A DNA stretch of 64,000 bases from Sphagnum compactum. Its lineage: Eukaryota; Bryophyta; Sphagnopsida; Sphagnales. Under the pieces are notes generated by a model that saw nothing but the letters and a program-made list of their open reading frames with translations, was not told where the DNA came from and did no database searches. Of this stretch, positions 36,803 through 50,406 are shown piece after piece. Position 1 is the stretch's first letter; every line of letters starts with the position of its first letter. Both the position numbers and the translations under genes were made by a program. The stretch lies in the NCBI GenBank assembly GCA_965153455.1, contig OZ234500.1, forward strand, positions 2,852,001 through 2,916,000, read 5' to 3'.

Positions 36803-38675
36803 TTTTCAAATAGCACATACTTGTAGTACATGGGTGGCTCTAGCATGCATGTCAAATAATTATCATATTTCAAAATTTGAACTTCAGCATATGAGTTTTT
36901 AATTCTAGAATTTTGAGTAAGTAGGGAATATATTTATTAAATACACTTCAATTATCACAAGTTTTGTTGTTGTCCGTGTGGTCATCGACTAGTTCACAAT
37001 TCATATGTTTTCCTAGACTAGGTCAAGGCTCGAGATACGACTACCTTCAAATCTTGTTTATATATTATTTTGATCAATTTTTTTGGAATTTTCAACACGG
37101 AAGGAAGGCTGATGAATTTTCAAAAAATCAAAAAAATATTAGATAATTTATGTCGAAATTGCCCATGTAATTCTAATGGAATATATCCCACAATAAACAT
37201 CACATATTGTACACTACAATGGATGAAATTACAAAGATTACCCCACATGTGTCATGAGTCATGGCCTTGGGGGGGGGGGACGGCATCCTCTTGTAGTGCA
37301 TATACACCCATTATAGCTTGGGTATTGATTGATTTGGACTTTTTATCATTTAACTTTTTTTTTACAAATTTGCACTTAGTGAATTATGAAGTTGGAGAAA
37401 GGACCTCTTTCCCTTAAATTATTGCACATGAAGAACTAGTCTATTTACACCCCTAACCCTATAAGTGAAATTTAATTCTTTTCCACCTACCTAGACTGGG
37501 CTCTTCTTCAAATATCATATACCCACCCAACATTGCACTAAACCCCCAATTGCTATCTACACGGGTATTTGTTGGCCTAGCCTACCAAGGCAAGGATACT
37601 GTGTTTAGATTCATTATCGAATATATAGTAGCTTAAGGGATTTTGGCCCCTAGGTAATAATAATAGGTCTATTTTTATATGAGGATTTTTTGAAAGACTG
37701 GGATATTTTGGCTTGTATTGAAACGTGAGATTAGTTATAGAGTTATAATATGTTGAAGGATTTTGGTTTCTTTGAGAGGATATTTTTTGAAGATTATATT
37801 TTTGCATGGTGAAATACTTGAGTTTCCATAATTCTTCTTTTTCCTTAAGATACTTTTTTAATAATGTAATTGGCAAGGTCATAATGTGACACACCTCTTG
37901 TTAAAAAACCTAGATATATATACCCAGCTTCACAAATGACCAAACCCCTATAATAGCAATTCATCCAACGAATCTACTAATACAAGCTTCTTCATCACTT
38001 GGATAATATTGAATGGATTAAAAAAAGTTTTGATGCATTGAAAATGAGAAAGAAGGTCAAGGAACTTCTCATTCAAGTTGTCCACAAACTATTTGCCAAT
38101 GTACCTATTCAACTTGCATTCTTGCAATGTGTGTTCTTAATAATAAAAAGAAAACACATCAATAATGCATAAAATGATGGGTACCTTTAAAGCCATTGTT
38201 TGCCCTCCATCTCAATGGACCATCAAGCCAAGCTCCAAACATTAAAAAAAAAGGCACTTGAACTTGGCAGGACAAGTGTTACATGGCAGACCCATCCATG
38301 CCCTGAACACACCCACCAAGTTCTTTGGGGGCTGTTTGTTTACCCATCATCCCACATGGTAGAGGCCCCCACATATGGGGGTGGTGAGGCTGGTTCTTCA
38401 TCAAGTCCCACATGAATGAAGAAAGGTAGTAGTAGTATAAGTCCACACATTATTCCTATGCTAACCTACATAAATGCAAGTTGGTTATTTGTTTTTGTCC
38501 ACATTGATTTGGTGCCTATCCTTTGGGGAATACCTTGTGTTCATCCTTTTGTGTTTTGGCAGCATACTAGACAAACACTCATGAGATCCATCATTAGAAA
38601 AAAGGAGTTCATAGGAGCAGCTGCCTTTTACAGATCCTCAAGAAGAAAGGCCTGATTCTTCTGAGAGATTGGGTA

Positions 38676-38702
38676 TCACCACCACCACCACCACCACCAC
38701 CC
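38676..38702. repeat. (CAC)n microsatellite
   Basis: About nine CAC units. An (AG)n tract of about 14 units follows at 38763-38790. Confidence 0.9.
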
Positions 38703-38758
38703 AGCATGTGACTCAGAGGTGAACATGCAGTTAATGGAGTTCATTTATTCATGGTGCC

Positions 38759-38793
<35 letters not shown>

Positions 38794-39289
38794 CACACTA
38801 CTATGGAGATCATGATTCTTTCAGTAGTATGGGGTGGTGGTGGCAATAGAAAGCTCAATAACAAAAGTGTCTAACTTATTCATCATCAAACATGCACAGT
38901 TGCAGTCTTGGCAATGAGGAGGGAATATTATAAAACCTTTAAAAGAAAAAAAAATTTGAAGTTCACAGAATCTGTCAGTGGTCATATAACTCATGACCTT
39001 TTTATTAACTTCTATCCTATGCAAATGGCAAAGATACCATTATATTTATTTGTTTATTTGTTTGTTGAGTGCTTTGGCAGAAGCTGCATCTAGTGATTTT
39101 TAGCCAGAGTTTTCTATCATGTTTCTATGTTTTTTTGGCAGTCCCAGAGACTCCTTCCTTCTGGACTACTAATTTTTTTGTTCTGCATGTTTGTTGTGGT
39201 GGACCCTTTTTACTCCACTCTTAAAAAAAATCTCCCCTTGTCTTTCTTTTGTATGTTCTATAAGTACCTGTTGTTGTATTGGCCAGTTT

Positions 39290-39504
39290 CAGATTCTGAG
39301 CCATGAGTTCTTCTTTGGGTCCCCCAAGTGTACCCCGAGACTGCAAGCTTTGGACACATTGGTAGCCCTTGTGTGGGCTTCAAACAAGTTTCCCACCCCA
39401 CCCAAGTACCCGGACAGCAGGTCTGCACACTAGTAGCCCTTTAGTCAGCTTCAAACATGCTTCCCACATCCAAGTACCCGGAACTGCAGGTTCTGCACAT
39501 CAGT

Positions 39505-39539
<35 letters not shown>

Positions 39540-39905
39540 TTTGGTCAGCATAATTCAAACATGCTTCCTACCCAAGTACCTGCACTAGAGCTTCTGCACA
39601 TTAGTATCCCTTTGGGTAGCTTCAAACATACAAGTTCTGCACATTAGTCATTAGTACCCCCTCCTTGGTCAGCTTCAAACATGCTTCCCACCCAACTACC
39701 CGGACTGCAGGTTCTGATTTGGTGACCCCTTTTGTGAGCTTCAAGCATGCTTCCCACCAAGTACCCGGAGGACACCGAGTTCTGCATATTGGTAACCCTT
39801 ATTTGGTGTGCTTCACACATGCTTCCCAAGTACCTGCCTGCACTGTAGGTTCTCCACATGGGTACCCCCTTTAAGTTTGTGAGCTTCAAACATGCTTCTT
39901 TCATT
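39290..39905. repeat. Diverged tandem array of 65-90-bp units
   Basis: Eight copies of a core close to GCTTCAAACATGCTTCCCAC are found near 39377, 39449, 39557, 39620, 39674, 39740, 39810 and 39885. Most are followed by CAAGTACCCGGACTGCAGGT, then TTCTGCACATTAGTA and a C-rich spacer. Copies differ by substitutions and indels, and the one near 39620 lacks its middle. The C31 run lies in the second spacer. Frames across the array are open on both strands because of the repeats. Confidence 0.88.
39506..39536. repeat. Poly(C) run of 31
   Basis: Uninterrupted C homopolymer inside the tandem array. The exact length may be inaccurate because homopolymers are error-prone in sequencing. Confidence 0.85.
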
Positions 39906-42900
39906 TTTTCCTGGGTCCAAGGCATTAGAGAGACCCAGATCTCTCTGGCTTCCCCTCGGCTGTCGTGCTGTGCTTACAATTCTTGTCCTGTAGCTGTGAG
40001 AGTTGTGCAACAATCTGAAGGCAGGTCCAGGACTAGTGGGTGGGTGGGAATCACGAAGATGGATCTGCCTTTCTGACCAGTCAATATTCCTGGCCAAGAA
40101 GGAAAAAAAGAAAGGAAGGAAGAGGGGGGCGGGGGTGGGGGGGGGGAGTATATGAGATCATGTCAGTTCTCATGTCCATTTGCTGATTCAATATTTAGAG
40201 CTATCCAGGTGCTGAAGAAACTCCCCGGAAAGTAAAGTAGATAGTAAAGTAGATGCTTCAAATGCTCCATAACAAATGATAGCATTTTGTCCTGTAGCTT
40301 ATGGTGTCTCTTTACTTGTTTTTTATGACAATTTGTTAGCTACCAAGCTAATGAGCATCAAGATACTATCGTAGTCAAGGGGCATAAAACTGTCTAGTAC
40401 CATAAATAATGCAGGATGACAAGTACTAGCAACAGGGCTTTTTAACTTGTATTCCATACACACTCAAAGCTCCTGCCAGGCATGCCATGTTTCAATTGAT
40501 TTTGAGTCCTTTTTTCTCTTCAAACAGTGGTTGGTCTGCCTGCTAACTGGTAATGTCAGTGGTCCTGAGTCATGACCCATTAGCCTAAAATCTGGCTGTG
40601 AGATACATACATACCTGTTGTTTGTTTGCAGCACTTAATGCAACAACACATGGAAAGGACCTGGACCTGAATGAAACTAAAACTGTGCATGAAACTTGGG
40701 TACTTGCCTAACGGCTACTAAACTGTCTTGTACTAAACTCAATGTTGATTGGAGACACAGTGGGAGTTGGCTACCTGATAAACTCAATGGTATTGAATGG
40801 AAGCTGAGGAATCTGTCATGGAAAAAGAAAAAGAAAAACCTAAAACTAAGTTAGGGCATAATTCCATTGAAGGAGGCAAAAAAGATCATGAGTGTAAAGA
40901 CATGCTCCAAACATTTTAGTGTAGTTGGAGGGTTTAGGGTTTAGGGTTTACCCCACACTTAAAAAGTAGACAGGTCACAAGGCTATAGAGGAGCAAGAGG
41001 CATCTTACACGTAGAAGAGGCCACTTGGGTCCCTCCTATTTTTGAGGAGGCACTAGTAATGTGTATAAGGTGCCCTCCAAATACCCTAGAAATTTTCTCC
41101 TAGTGCTCTTTACACTTTCTTGAGGTTTCACATATTTCAATGAATGGCACTAGTTGGCATGAGGCTTTTCCTGTCTGTGGCTTTTCTTCCCTTTTCTTTT
41201 TTAGGGAGAAGTCCAAGAAAAGCTTCCATTTTTGCAAATTGATAGACATGATCAGAACTGATGGGGCAGAGCACCACCACCACCACCCTATAGCCCAGAT
41301 GGGACCCTCTTCTTCTCCTCTTTTGATGCAGATGGGTTCACTGTTATTGTCACCAGAGAAAAATTCCTTCAAAGTTCATATCTATCTTATGAGCTTTTAA
41401 GGCAAAATTTGAAACGGTAACAACCTTGTTTGGTTCACTTTGTTGGGTTCTTTTTTAAGAAGTGCAGATCAGTGAGTATTCAATATGCTTTTTTGTCCAT
41501 AGTGGGGGATCTTTTGGCTGAGCTTCTTTGGAAGTAATAAATAAGCTGTCAAACAGTTTAACACTAGTGCTCTCCATCAAGGTTTCTTGCACTCATATAA
41601 AAAGATGTACTTAAAAACCTTTCTGGACTCAAAACTTTCTGGACTCCTAAGAAAAAGAGGGTGGTGGAATACAGCATTGGATTTTGACCTTTTGCAGGAA
41701 TATTTTTAGCTGCACTTTTTCTCTACTGCTCTGATTTGGTGAGTCATCTGCACACAGAAGCCATCTAGAACTTGATGAGCAAAAAGCTGTCTCTGGGAGA
41801 GTCTGTCAGAACAGATTTGTTTAGCAAAAACTAAAGGACATGATTTTGGGGGTCAGTCAGGCAGTCAGGCAGGCAGTCAGTCAGTTAGTGTGGGACCATG
41901 TGATGATGATGATGATGATGATGGCTCAAGTCTCTGCACACTATTGGCATTGGAATATGTCTGTAGTCTGCATTTGACAACACTACCCCATACATGCCAC
42001 ACTGCATGTGATCCACAGACTTTTTTAACTGTGTTAGGTTCATTGACTGAGGGAGGGAGGGAAGGAGGAGGGAGAAGGGGCAAATGGGTGGCAGATTTGC
42101 AGCAAAATTTGTACTTTGCAGTGATGGAGATCCGGAGATTTCTTCAAGTGGTAGCCAGCTACTGAACAAGATACACCAGAATTTAACTGACTTTTGGTTC
42201 TTCATTGAGGACAGAAGTTTGAAAATTGTGACTCAATGGTATGGACAGACTATTTGTAACTTTGTATTTGTGCATCACCCTTTCGTCTGTTGCAGCTGAA
42301 TGGTAATGTGAAGCACAACTACAATTAGTGAATTATGCTCTGCGGATTGCAAGTTTGATGACTAATTATGAAATATCTTAGGGAATGAGAGACAGTTCTA
42401 TGGAGAGTTCAGCAACCAATGCGCATTCAGAATGAGTGCTGATTTCACATGTGGTTGCATTGTGTATAAGGGGTTTGAGGAGAATGGGCACAAGCAAGTG
42501 TGTGATTTGTAGCTCCTGAACCATATGCCAGAATTTTGATAATAAGAGGAATGGTGAGAGAAGATTGTGAAGGCAAAGCACTTCACATGTGTCAAGTATT
42601 CAGCAAGTGGGGACGATGGTGAAAGGAATTTACATCCAAATGTTTGTCTAGGGTATGTGCCAGTGTGGGCAGGTTCTCAGATTTAGGTAGGTTCAGCTCC
42701 AGGTTATAGGGTCTCCAGAGTGGGAGCCCAAGTTTTCTTAGAACCGCCATTGGAACTGAACCCGAGAACCAGCCTCTTTTCAAAATTGAATTAAAACCTG
42801 AACTTGAATCAAGTGTGCTGCACCATTTCAAAGAGGTTCAAGTTCTCTAGATACATAAATATATTTTTACTTCATTTTTAAAAAAGATTGGCCCTACACT

Positions 42901-43371
42901 CTAGGCAAGTGATTGCATTTGATTAGTTGCACATAATCAATATTACACAATTTTTTCAAAAAATAAAATTATATGTGATGGAGATGGAACCAAGACTTGT
43001 CTTAAACTGAACCAGCTCTAAATTCGTTGTGAAAATGACCAGCACTGAAGGTTTTAGAAATTCAAAGAACCGGTCTCAAGACTGGACTGGAGGTTCCATC
43101 AAAAACAAAAAATAAAAAGTTCAAACTGAGACCAAAGGTTTCTTTTGAACTCAACCAAAATTGCACTCAATTTCTATTTTCACTGAGTCTCATGCACTTA
43201 AATGTGGTAGAAAGTGACTTCATGCTCTCATGCAGAGATCAGCAGCAGCTTGGAAGCAGTCACATAACCACACAGAAGCCATATCAATCACTGTTTTAGC
43301 AGCCTCTGTGATGTACTCCAACCCCAGGTTTGAACTCGAGATCCAAGTCCACATCATTGTACATCCCTTTG
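39906..43371. other. Spacer downstream of PMS1; no gene recognised
   Basis: The part next to 43371 should contain the PMS1 3' UTR. A (GAT)n tract at 41899-41923 and a TTTAGGG triplet near 40931-40950 are present. A plus-strand frame at 42084-42299 is open for 71 codons but unrecognised. Nothing else is supported. Confidence 0.45.
41899..41923. repeat. (GAT)n microsatellite
   Basis: Eight TGA/GAT units after CCATG. Confidence 0.9.
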
Positions 43372-46300
43372 TCACTGCCTACAAAGACTGCTGAGATCTG
43401 CAAGGTGGCGCATGGTGGGTCGACCGTGAGGACAATTCCATGGGGCATCGAGCTCTGCCAAATGACACAATACCTGCCAAGAACTCCAAACATAAAAGAA
43501 AGCACTCAGTTTGCTTAGGATCGGACTTTCCATGTCTGGAATTGCTCATCAGATGTCTAAGGTACTTTCGCTCACCCAATATCCAACATCAACTCAGACA
43601 GTACAGGGATCTGTGAGGTTGCAGAGACCCCTAGATTCTCGCTTATTAACCTACTGATAGTGACTGCCTTTTTCATGAAACGCTATCCAGATCACAGAAT
43701 AATCACAAGTAATGTTGATGGACACAGAAACGGGATTTTGGACATGGACTTCACCTGTTCCATTTGCTTCTGACTTAGGGCATCACCAATCATAATGGAT
43801 GACCGACATGCCCGAGAGGCCAGCATCCCACGCACTCGCGATGGCCGGGCAGAGTTAAATGACCAATTTCTTCCCAGTGATGGAGCTGCTGTTTCCCTTC
43901 TGTCTGGAATTGGCCCATCATTTGCAATTTCTGTCATCATGGGGGCTGGTTCATCTGCAAGAAGGGAGACTAGTTCCTGCACGTCTGCAAGAAACATCTG
44001 TGTTTCAGAAGGAATTCCATTCCTCTGAATGAAAGACCTTCTAAAGAATTAGACTATCTATGAGATAGCAGAGAAAACTCCACAATTACACTTTGGTGGT
44101 AACCATTGTGTCCATTCCAGAAAAACCAAAGTAAACATCACAAAAATGAGTGCACTGGTTGCTAGATGTGCTTGCATTTGGCATTTGGTAGATGTGCTTG
44201 CAAAGTGCATATCACCAAATTTCAGCAAGTTGGGTTACAAAAGTCGGAAGGAAATAACATTCTTATTTCCTCCAATAGCAAGGACAGGGATTCCTACCTC
44301 CAATTCCAAATGTAATATTCTTGCTGAATGGAACTGCAGATAAGCAAAGTCGTTGACCTGGCGGGGCCTCATCGTTCTCAATGAAGTCAAACCCATTCTG
44401 CCTAGAAAGACATTACACACAATTGCATTGATTAAAGCACAGTTTGCCATTGAACAGGACTGGGACCTACTCGTATTAAAGCCATGAATTGTCTTCCCGA
44501 GGACCAAACTGGCTCATCAATGGAGAATTTCAATGCAAAAAAAAACTGAACCCTCGCCTCATCCTATGGAATAGCTAATAACTCTAATATTCCGACCTAC
44601 CATATGATGATCTAGAAACTGTCACTACCTGGTTTGAGGGAAAAAAACTTGTGAGAATGTCTTTTTATCAAGGGAGAAAGATAAGAGTTCTCTTGAAGCA
44701 ATTCTTTTGCAACATGGTACCTAAAGGTCTGCAAATGAGTGGTGACAATAAGTTCTTCTGCTGCAGACAGTTCTGTTGGCATTGGCCTGCGCACCCATAA
44801 GAAACAAAAATGCCTGGATCAAAGATCTTGGTAGTGAGCATTTGGACTCTTCCTATCAGGCAGCTCTTGTTGACTGAGACAACACAAAATAAAACCTTCC
44901 ATATCTTATGGAGTGGCTGCTGACTTCACCAGATGAGTTCCTGCATGTAAGCATAGTGTGGTCAACACATTTGCATTTGAGATGAAGTGAAAGAAGTCAC
45001 AAACCGCAAGAGAGGCTGCCGATTCAGCACCATTGTCTTTGAAAGCCTCTCAAAATTGAACTTTTCATCAGAGGCATGCTGCAAATCATGTACTCCCAAG
45101 TCAGTTCATCCAAACTAACCATAACCCTCACACCTCAAACCAGAACCAAAAGTTGAGACATAAAAGCTGTGACTTTAAAGTTTCACCAAAAATGTAAACC
45201 TTAATCAAACCTAACCCAACTGTTACAGGATGGATGCTTGGAACTTAAGCCCTAAATAAGCAACATAAGAGCAATCCTTAAACTTCAAAATACAAACCTT
45301 TACCAAACTTCAAAGCCAGATCTCTAAAGGTGAATCAAAGTTGCAAACCCTAAAATCACCATGGTGCCTCCATGGTTTCAAAGCTTTTATATTGAAGCAC
45401 CATAAATCAGTTGCACACAGAACAATGGTTGCTGGGGAGAGAAAGTAATACCTGGTCAATGATAAAGAGATCTTGATCGAGCCGTGCCAAGATGAAGCCT
45501 AAGTTGAACTGCCCAAGAACCTGTGGTTCATCAAAGTAATGGGTGAGACAAGCAACTGAAAGAGTCTGCAATACAAGGTCTTCACACCAGCCCTGAAACT
45601 TTTCTAAGAGCAACTTGGGAAAGGAAGGAAATGCGCCACCAACTTTCATACGCTTGAAATCGGCTTTATTGAAAGAGCGTTCCAGCTCTCTTGTCGCAGC
45701 CATGAGTGCTGCTTCTTTATCTGCCCCAATGTTGTCCATTCCATCAGCATCCAGAGTTGCTGCTGCAAATCCCCTGTGCACAGAACAACCCACCAAATTG
45801 AGAACATTGCATGAGAAACAATTCCTGGCCAAATTTGATCAAACCCTAAAATACTGTAGTCCAAACTCCTTAATCCCACTCTCCTTGCATATGTTCTACA
45901 GAGTTCCTGAAGGTTAGACGTACTTCTTTCCTCTTGAAACAAAATCAAAATCTGGCAGACTTGTAAGATCACCTTGTTCTTTTTGATGACCTCCCACTGT
46001 TTGTGTTCTCATGTGGGAGATGTATGGTAGTCCGTTTGCGAAGCTTATCTAGATTGAACTGCACAACAGACACATCCTGTGCCATATCCAGGTGCTTTTC
46101 TGATAATCCAGCATATAAACAAAAAAAGAATTTCAGTACTTCATCATACCAGTATACAAGTGCAGAAGTCCCATAGTCAGATTGATTAAGAAGCTTTGCA
46201 AAGAAGCAAATAGACACAATCAGGACAGACATACAAAAAAATCTCTGGATACAAGGAACATGGCATCTGAGATCCTGTACCTAGCAATTCTGTGACAGCT

Positions 46301-49260
46301 GCTTCCTTTTCTATGCGTCTAATTGGAGCTGAAGGCCTAGTGTCTTCATCATCATCATAATCACTTCTTACTATTGCTTTCACTGCAGTGTCCCCTCCCC
46401 CACCTTTCTCCTCAAGGTCCATTTCTTGTGCTTCATCCATACCAATAACCAGAGTGGGCTTTACAGGTGCCAGAGAAGGATCACCCTCACCATCACCATC
46501 ATCATCCCCACAACACCCATCTTTATCCTCTTCTACAACAGTTGGTTTCTCAACTTGTGACAACTGAGCTAAATTATGGAGAGGTTCCACGGTTGCCGCC
46601 ATCTCTGCATTGTCAGGTTCCATCACTTCCCTGTACAATGATCCCAGAAAGATTTACAGATCGAGAAACAGTGTATTTGGAACTCGCAGTACAAACTTTC
46701 AATATGCACTACTAGAAATGCAAGTGTTTCAGGTTACAATTCAACAGACAGGTCCTTGAGATTAAATAACATGGATGCCAAGACACACCTTTCTTCCTTG
46801 CAAGGACCTCTCCTTTGTGAAATGAATCCTGTGAGCCGTGATTGCACTACTTTTTGCATGTTACAATCTGAGGTTTTGCTCAAAACTTCAACGTGACCCA
46901 AACTACGTGCTTTCAAATTCGCACCTGTGGTTGCTGGAGACACTACTACACTACCTGCCCCCTTGCACTGGAAGGAGTGCCGATCTAATGAAGGAAAGGA
47001 AGGAAAGGCTTGCTTTCCTTCTTGCTGTGGAGTTGAAGGTTGGATTTTCATCATCATTTGAGGTGGCGTTTCAAACCTCATCTTGTTTACAACCATTATG
47101 TCACCCTCCGCCTGAAATCCATCGTGCTCAGACTTCTCATCTTCCCGATTTGCACGCACAAGTTCCAGGCTTTCTTCTTGGTCTTGTGTCATGTCATCTT
47201 CTGCATCTGGAGATAAAGACTTCCCTGACAATCTGAGCTCCAAATTTGATGACGGGGATTCCTGTAACTTCTGGCACAGAACCAGGCCATGATCAAGAGC
47301 TGCAGCTGACATCTTTTTGTTCAACCCTCCAGGATTCACATTATTCAGGGCATACTTATACTTATCTGGGGCATAAACACTTTCAAGAGCTGTACGAAGG
47401 GACACCATAAAATCCGCCTCCATGTGAAGAAAGACCTTTCGCTTGTCAGGTGTTACATTGACATCATATGATTGGGTTGGGAGAATGATATTGAGCACTG
47501 CCATTGGACACTGAGAGGAATTGAAGGATCGGTACAACTCATTCAGTAATCGGCTGATCTTAGGGAGATCCACTGGACGGCCATTCACATAAAAAAATTG
47601 ACGGTCTCCAGATGCCCTGTATGTAACAACCTAATCAGTTAGTTATACATATCTCTGGTATCCATTCTAGTGTCAATATCTGCATGCAATATCTTCCATC
47701 AGGGTACACATGAACAGTTTGGCAATCCAAGGCCTTCATTAATGATAAGAACTTACCTGCCGCAGCCAGCTCCAGGCTTTGAGACAAAGCCCTCAACCTT
47801 GACAGATTGCCCACCAACGTCCATCACTGAGAGTTCTAAAGGCTCCAAACATGCTGCTGTCTTGATTCCAAAAACAGTGATGACATTGTCTTTGACAGAA
47901 CCACTTCCTTGTGTTTGTATTACCGTTGACCGCCCACTTTTCCCAACTTGATTTGTGCACACAATTCGCACACCTTTTGCTATAAGTGCATATGCCTGCA
48001 GGTGATATTTAAAAATCATCAGAATTACAACCCAGCAGGTGAAGTGTATAGTTTTATCACCAGACTGGATGAAGACAAATCACCCTATGACTGTGCATCC
48101 CATGCACTTGTAACTGTGTTGAGGGCTGACACTGCCAAACACCAGAATGGTAAGCGTATATACATCAAACATAAAGCTAGGATTTGCAGATTAAGGACCA
48201 AATGCCCTGTGAGGAGAAAGACAGCAAAACCTGCAAAATAGATAATAGTCGCCCATACTCGCGACGGATATTGCGTGTAAATTCCTTATGGCGCACAGGC
48301 AGGGGAGCAAAGAGTTTTGCAACTGCAACTGTCGTCCCAACTGCTCGGGCAACACTTTGTTGAGAGGTGATGGCACCAGAGTGGTCATAGTCCAGGCGTG
48401 TCCCAATCGCTTCCTCTTTTGTACGCGTTGTCACACTCACATTGGACAGTGCACAAAGAGAACTCAAAGCCTCTCCACGGAACCCAAACGACGAGAGCGA
48501 TTGCAGGTCTGAAAACTCCGAAATTTTTGACGTATGGTACTTCAGTGTCAGCCCCTGCAATCCCACATAAATGTTCTCAGAACATGTCATTGCACATGCT
48601 TCCTTCCACACACCCTAAACCCTGCTTGAACCCTAAACCCTAAAATCCCACCCACCAGCTTATCTACTTGCCAAATTGCCCAGCATTTCCACAATAATGG
48701 TGTGCGATTCCAGTAACCATCTGGGGTGGGTGCGTGGGTGCTATTTCCATTCTCATCAAAAATCCAAATACTGAACTCCAAGAAAAAAGAGATCAATCAA
48801 AGCTTAAAAGGTGAGACCTGATAATTGTCAGGTGATATGCCAGAGCCATTGTCAGCAACTTCGATAAGCACTGCACCATATTCTTTCAGCCGAATTTCGA
48901 TGTTTGTTGCCCCTGCATCCAGGCTATTCTCCACCAGCTCCTTGACAGCTGCCGCCAGATCCAGGACAACCTGAAGTTTTTTCCCATTTGGTTTTTTGCA
49001 AAAAAGTTGAGACTAACTTTTTTTTAGGGTATAATCTCAACAAGGGCTTCAGAAAGAAAATGCACAAGCACAAGGTTTATCACCATGTAAGGGTTTTTGA
49101 CAGAGAAAACCCATAAGAGGCAGCAGCAGCATTGGGACAAACAAAATTGAAAGGCAAAGAGTTTCTATTCCAAACAGTTTTCAGATACCTGGCCAGAACA
49201 TATGCGATGGATTGCTGCTTTGTCAATGCGTTGGATTTTGGATCCACCACCACCCACCAT
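43372..49260 (-). CDS. PMS1: DNA mismatch repair protein PMS1 (MutL homologue, PMS2 class)
   Basis: Fourteen exons: 49260-49189, 48970-48818, 48554-48231, 47995-47757, 47616-46789, 46630-46281, 46099-45973, 45773-45644, 45520-45452, 45078-45005, 44786-44721, 44401-44298, 43984-43755 and 43473-43372. All introns are GT-AG, 123-373 bp, and every phase matches, giving 955 residues (Arabidopsis PMS1 is about 920). The N-terminal GHKL ATPase has [13 protein letters not shown] (E35, N39), DNGSGI at 64-69 and GFRGEAL at 99-105; NGRPVDLPK and the [11 protein letters not shown] region follow. The middle (about 370-690) is acidic, variable linker. The C-terminal endonuclease domain has GQFNLGFI at 744-751, the metal-binding [12 protein letters not shown] at 763-774, ACRSSIMIG at 904-912 and CPHGRP at 936-941. 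In eukaryotes PMS1/PMS2 pairs with MLH1 as MutL-alpha and nicks the mismatched strand in the nucleus. The start is the ATG giving MVGGGGSK, just before the conserved [14 protein letters not shown]. Nothing indicates inactivation. Confidence 0.96.
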
Positions 49261-49661
49261 CCCAGCACAGCACACACACAATTGTATTGAACCCTAAAAA
49301 TTCTCCCCTGGCCTCCCACACACACAACCTACGTTTTGTGGAGGAATTCACTCTCTTCTTGTACTCCTCCCAAGATAAACAACAATTCCCAAACAATCAA
49401 GCAACTGCTTCTTGTTGCCGATCCTCTCAGCAGAAGCAAAAAAGCAAACACACACAACACACATGATATATGCAACTGAAACTTGGTTATATCATGAGAA
49501 ACTTATGAAACTTTCTTATATTTTTTTGTCAGCAAAGCAACTGGTTTTGACACAACCTAAAACTTGCTTATATCATGAGAAACGCATGAAACTTTCTTAT
49601 GATTTTTGTCAGCAGCAGCTGAAGAAAGAAAGCAGAAGAAGAAGGAGCCAAACCACAGAGA

Positions 49662-49695
<34 letters not shown>

Positions 49696-49945
49696 TTTGG
49701 CCCAAATTCGCCAGATTTCGAAGAATTCTTTTTTTCAAATCGCCAGATTTTTCTGATAAGTTCCCAGTAGGTATAGCCAAGAATATAGAAGGATTTTTAT
49801 TTTATTTTTTTGGGGTACTTTCATATCTAGTATGTAGCCAAATCTGGCTAAATTATTTTATGGATGGTCACCACTTCAGCTACATCTGAAAATAAATTTA
49901 ATTAATTAATGAATTAAAACTTTTTTTAAAAATCTGAGCCAAACT
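49261..49945. other. PMS1 upstream region with short duplication and TG microsatellite
   Basis: The leader and promoter of PMS1 should lie here, but I see no clear core promoter motif. ACTTGGTTATATCATGAGAA at 49481 is repeated, diverged, 81 bp later, including GAAACTTTCTTAT. (TG)n occupies 49664-49694. No gene is supported. Confidence 0.45.
49664..49694. repeat. (TG)n microsatellite
   Basis: About 15 TG units, 400 bp upstream of the PMS1 start codon. Confidence 0.93.
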
Positions 49946-50355
49946 TGTGAATGAGAATTTCGCAAGGAAAAAGAAAGAAAACTAGTTTTCGAAATTGACA
50001 GTGGATCACTGAGAGAATAAAAACTGATCAAAACTGCAATGATTTTTATTACAAGCTCTCCACTCAAACTTAAGATCACATACATGTTGTTACAAACGTG
50101 CAATCCACCTTGGAGCTCTTGCCTAACACCCCTATCTAACGAGCTGAACACCTCTATGCAGATGTTACCTACTTAGAAGGCATGTGGACAAAGACCATCA
50201 TCTCATACATTGAAATATTTCATTCAACACTTAACTAGAGATATTTAAGTAAACTTACTTAACATATCTCTAGTTCCAAAAATATGTGCATGTAACACAA
50301 ATATCTCTTTGGTAAAAGTAACTTGAGCAACTTGGTAGGAAGTTGATATTGAACA
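49946..50355 (-). mobile_element. Probable Ty1/copia 3' LTR
   Basis: On the minus strand a purine-rich tract AAGTGGGGG is followed at once by TGTTCAATATC (LTR start at 50355). A plausible LTR end, CATTCACA, lies 410 bp further on. This is the expected position downstream of the copia RNase H relic. Inside, AACTAGAGATATTTAAGTAA forms an 18-bp inverted pair with its partner at 50255-50276. No matching 5' LTR was seen, so the end at 49946 is a guess from the TG...CA rule. Confidence 0.5.
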
Positions 50356-50406
50356 CCCCCACTTAAGGAACTATTAAGTTATGCACTTAATCACACCCAT
50401 CCAGTG

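Larger units (their letters stand above)
28816..39285. other. 10-kb gene-free spacer with microsatellites
   Basis: I support no gene here. It holds CTC, AAT, AAAT, GAG, TC, CAC and AG simple repeats, diverged duplicated sequence around 30125-30650, TTGTTG-rich degenerate repeats at 31240-31900, a repeat at 33850-34140 related to one at 13.6 kb, and a hairpin at 36767-36802. An 80-90-codon minus-strand frame at 29599-29853 and the adjacent plus-strand frames at 38200-38655 are open but unrecognised. Confidence 0.5.

Noticed and set aside
38200-38655. Two adjacent plus-strand frames (71 and 79 codons) separated by one stop, in the same frame
   Set aside because: No recognisable domain, and no splice or promoter signals seen; possible but unsupported.
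39369-39925. Open frames across the 39-kb tandem array
   Set aside because: Openness comes from the repeat itself; both strands are affected.
46467-47236. Plus-strand frames over PMS1 exons 5 and 6
   Set aside because: Shadows of the minus-strand coding exons.
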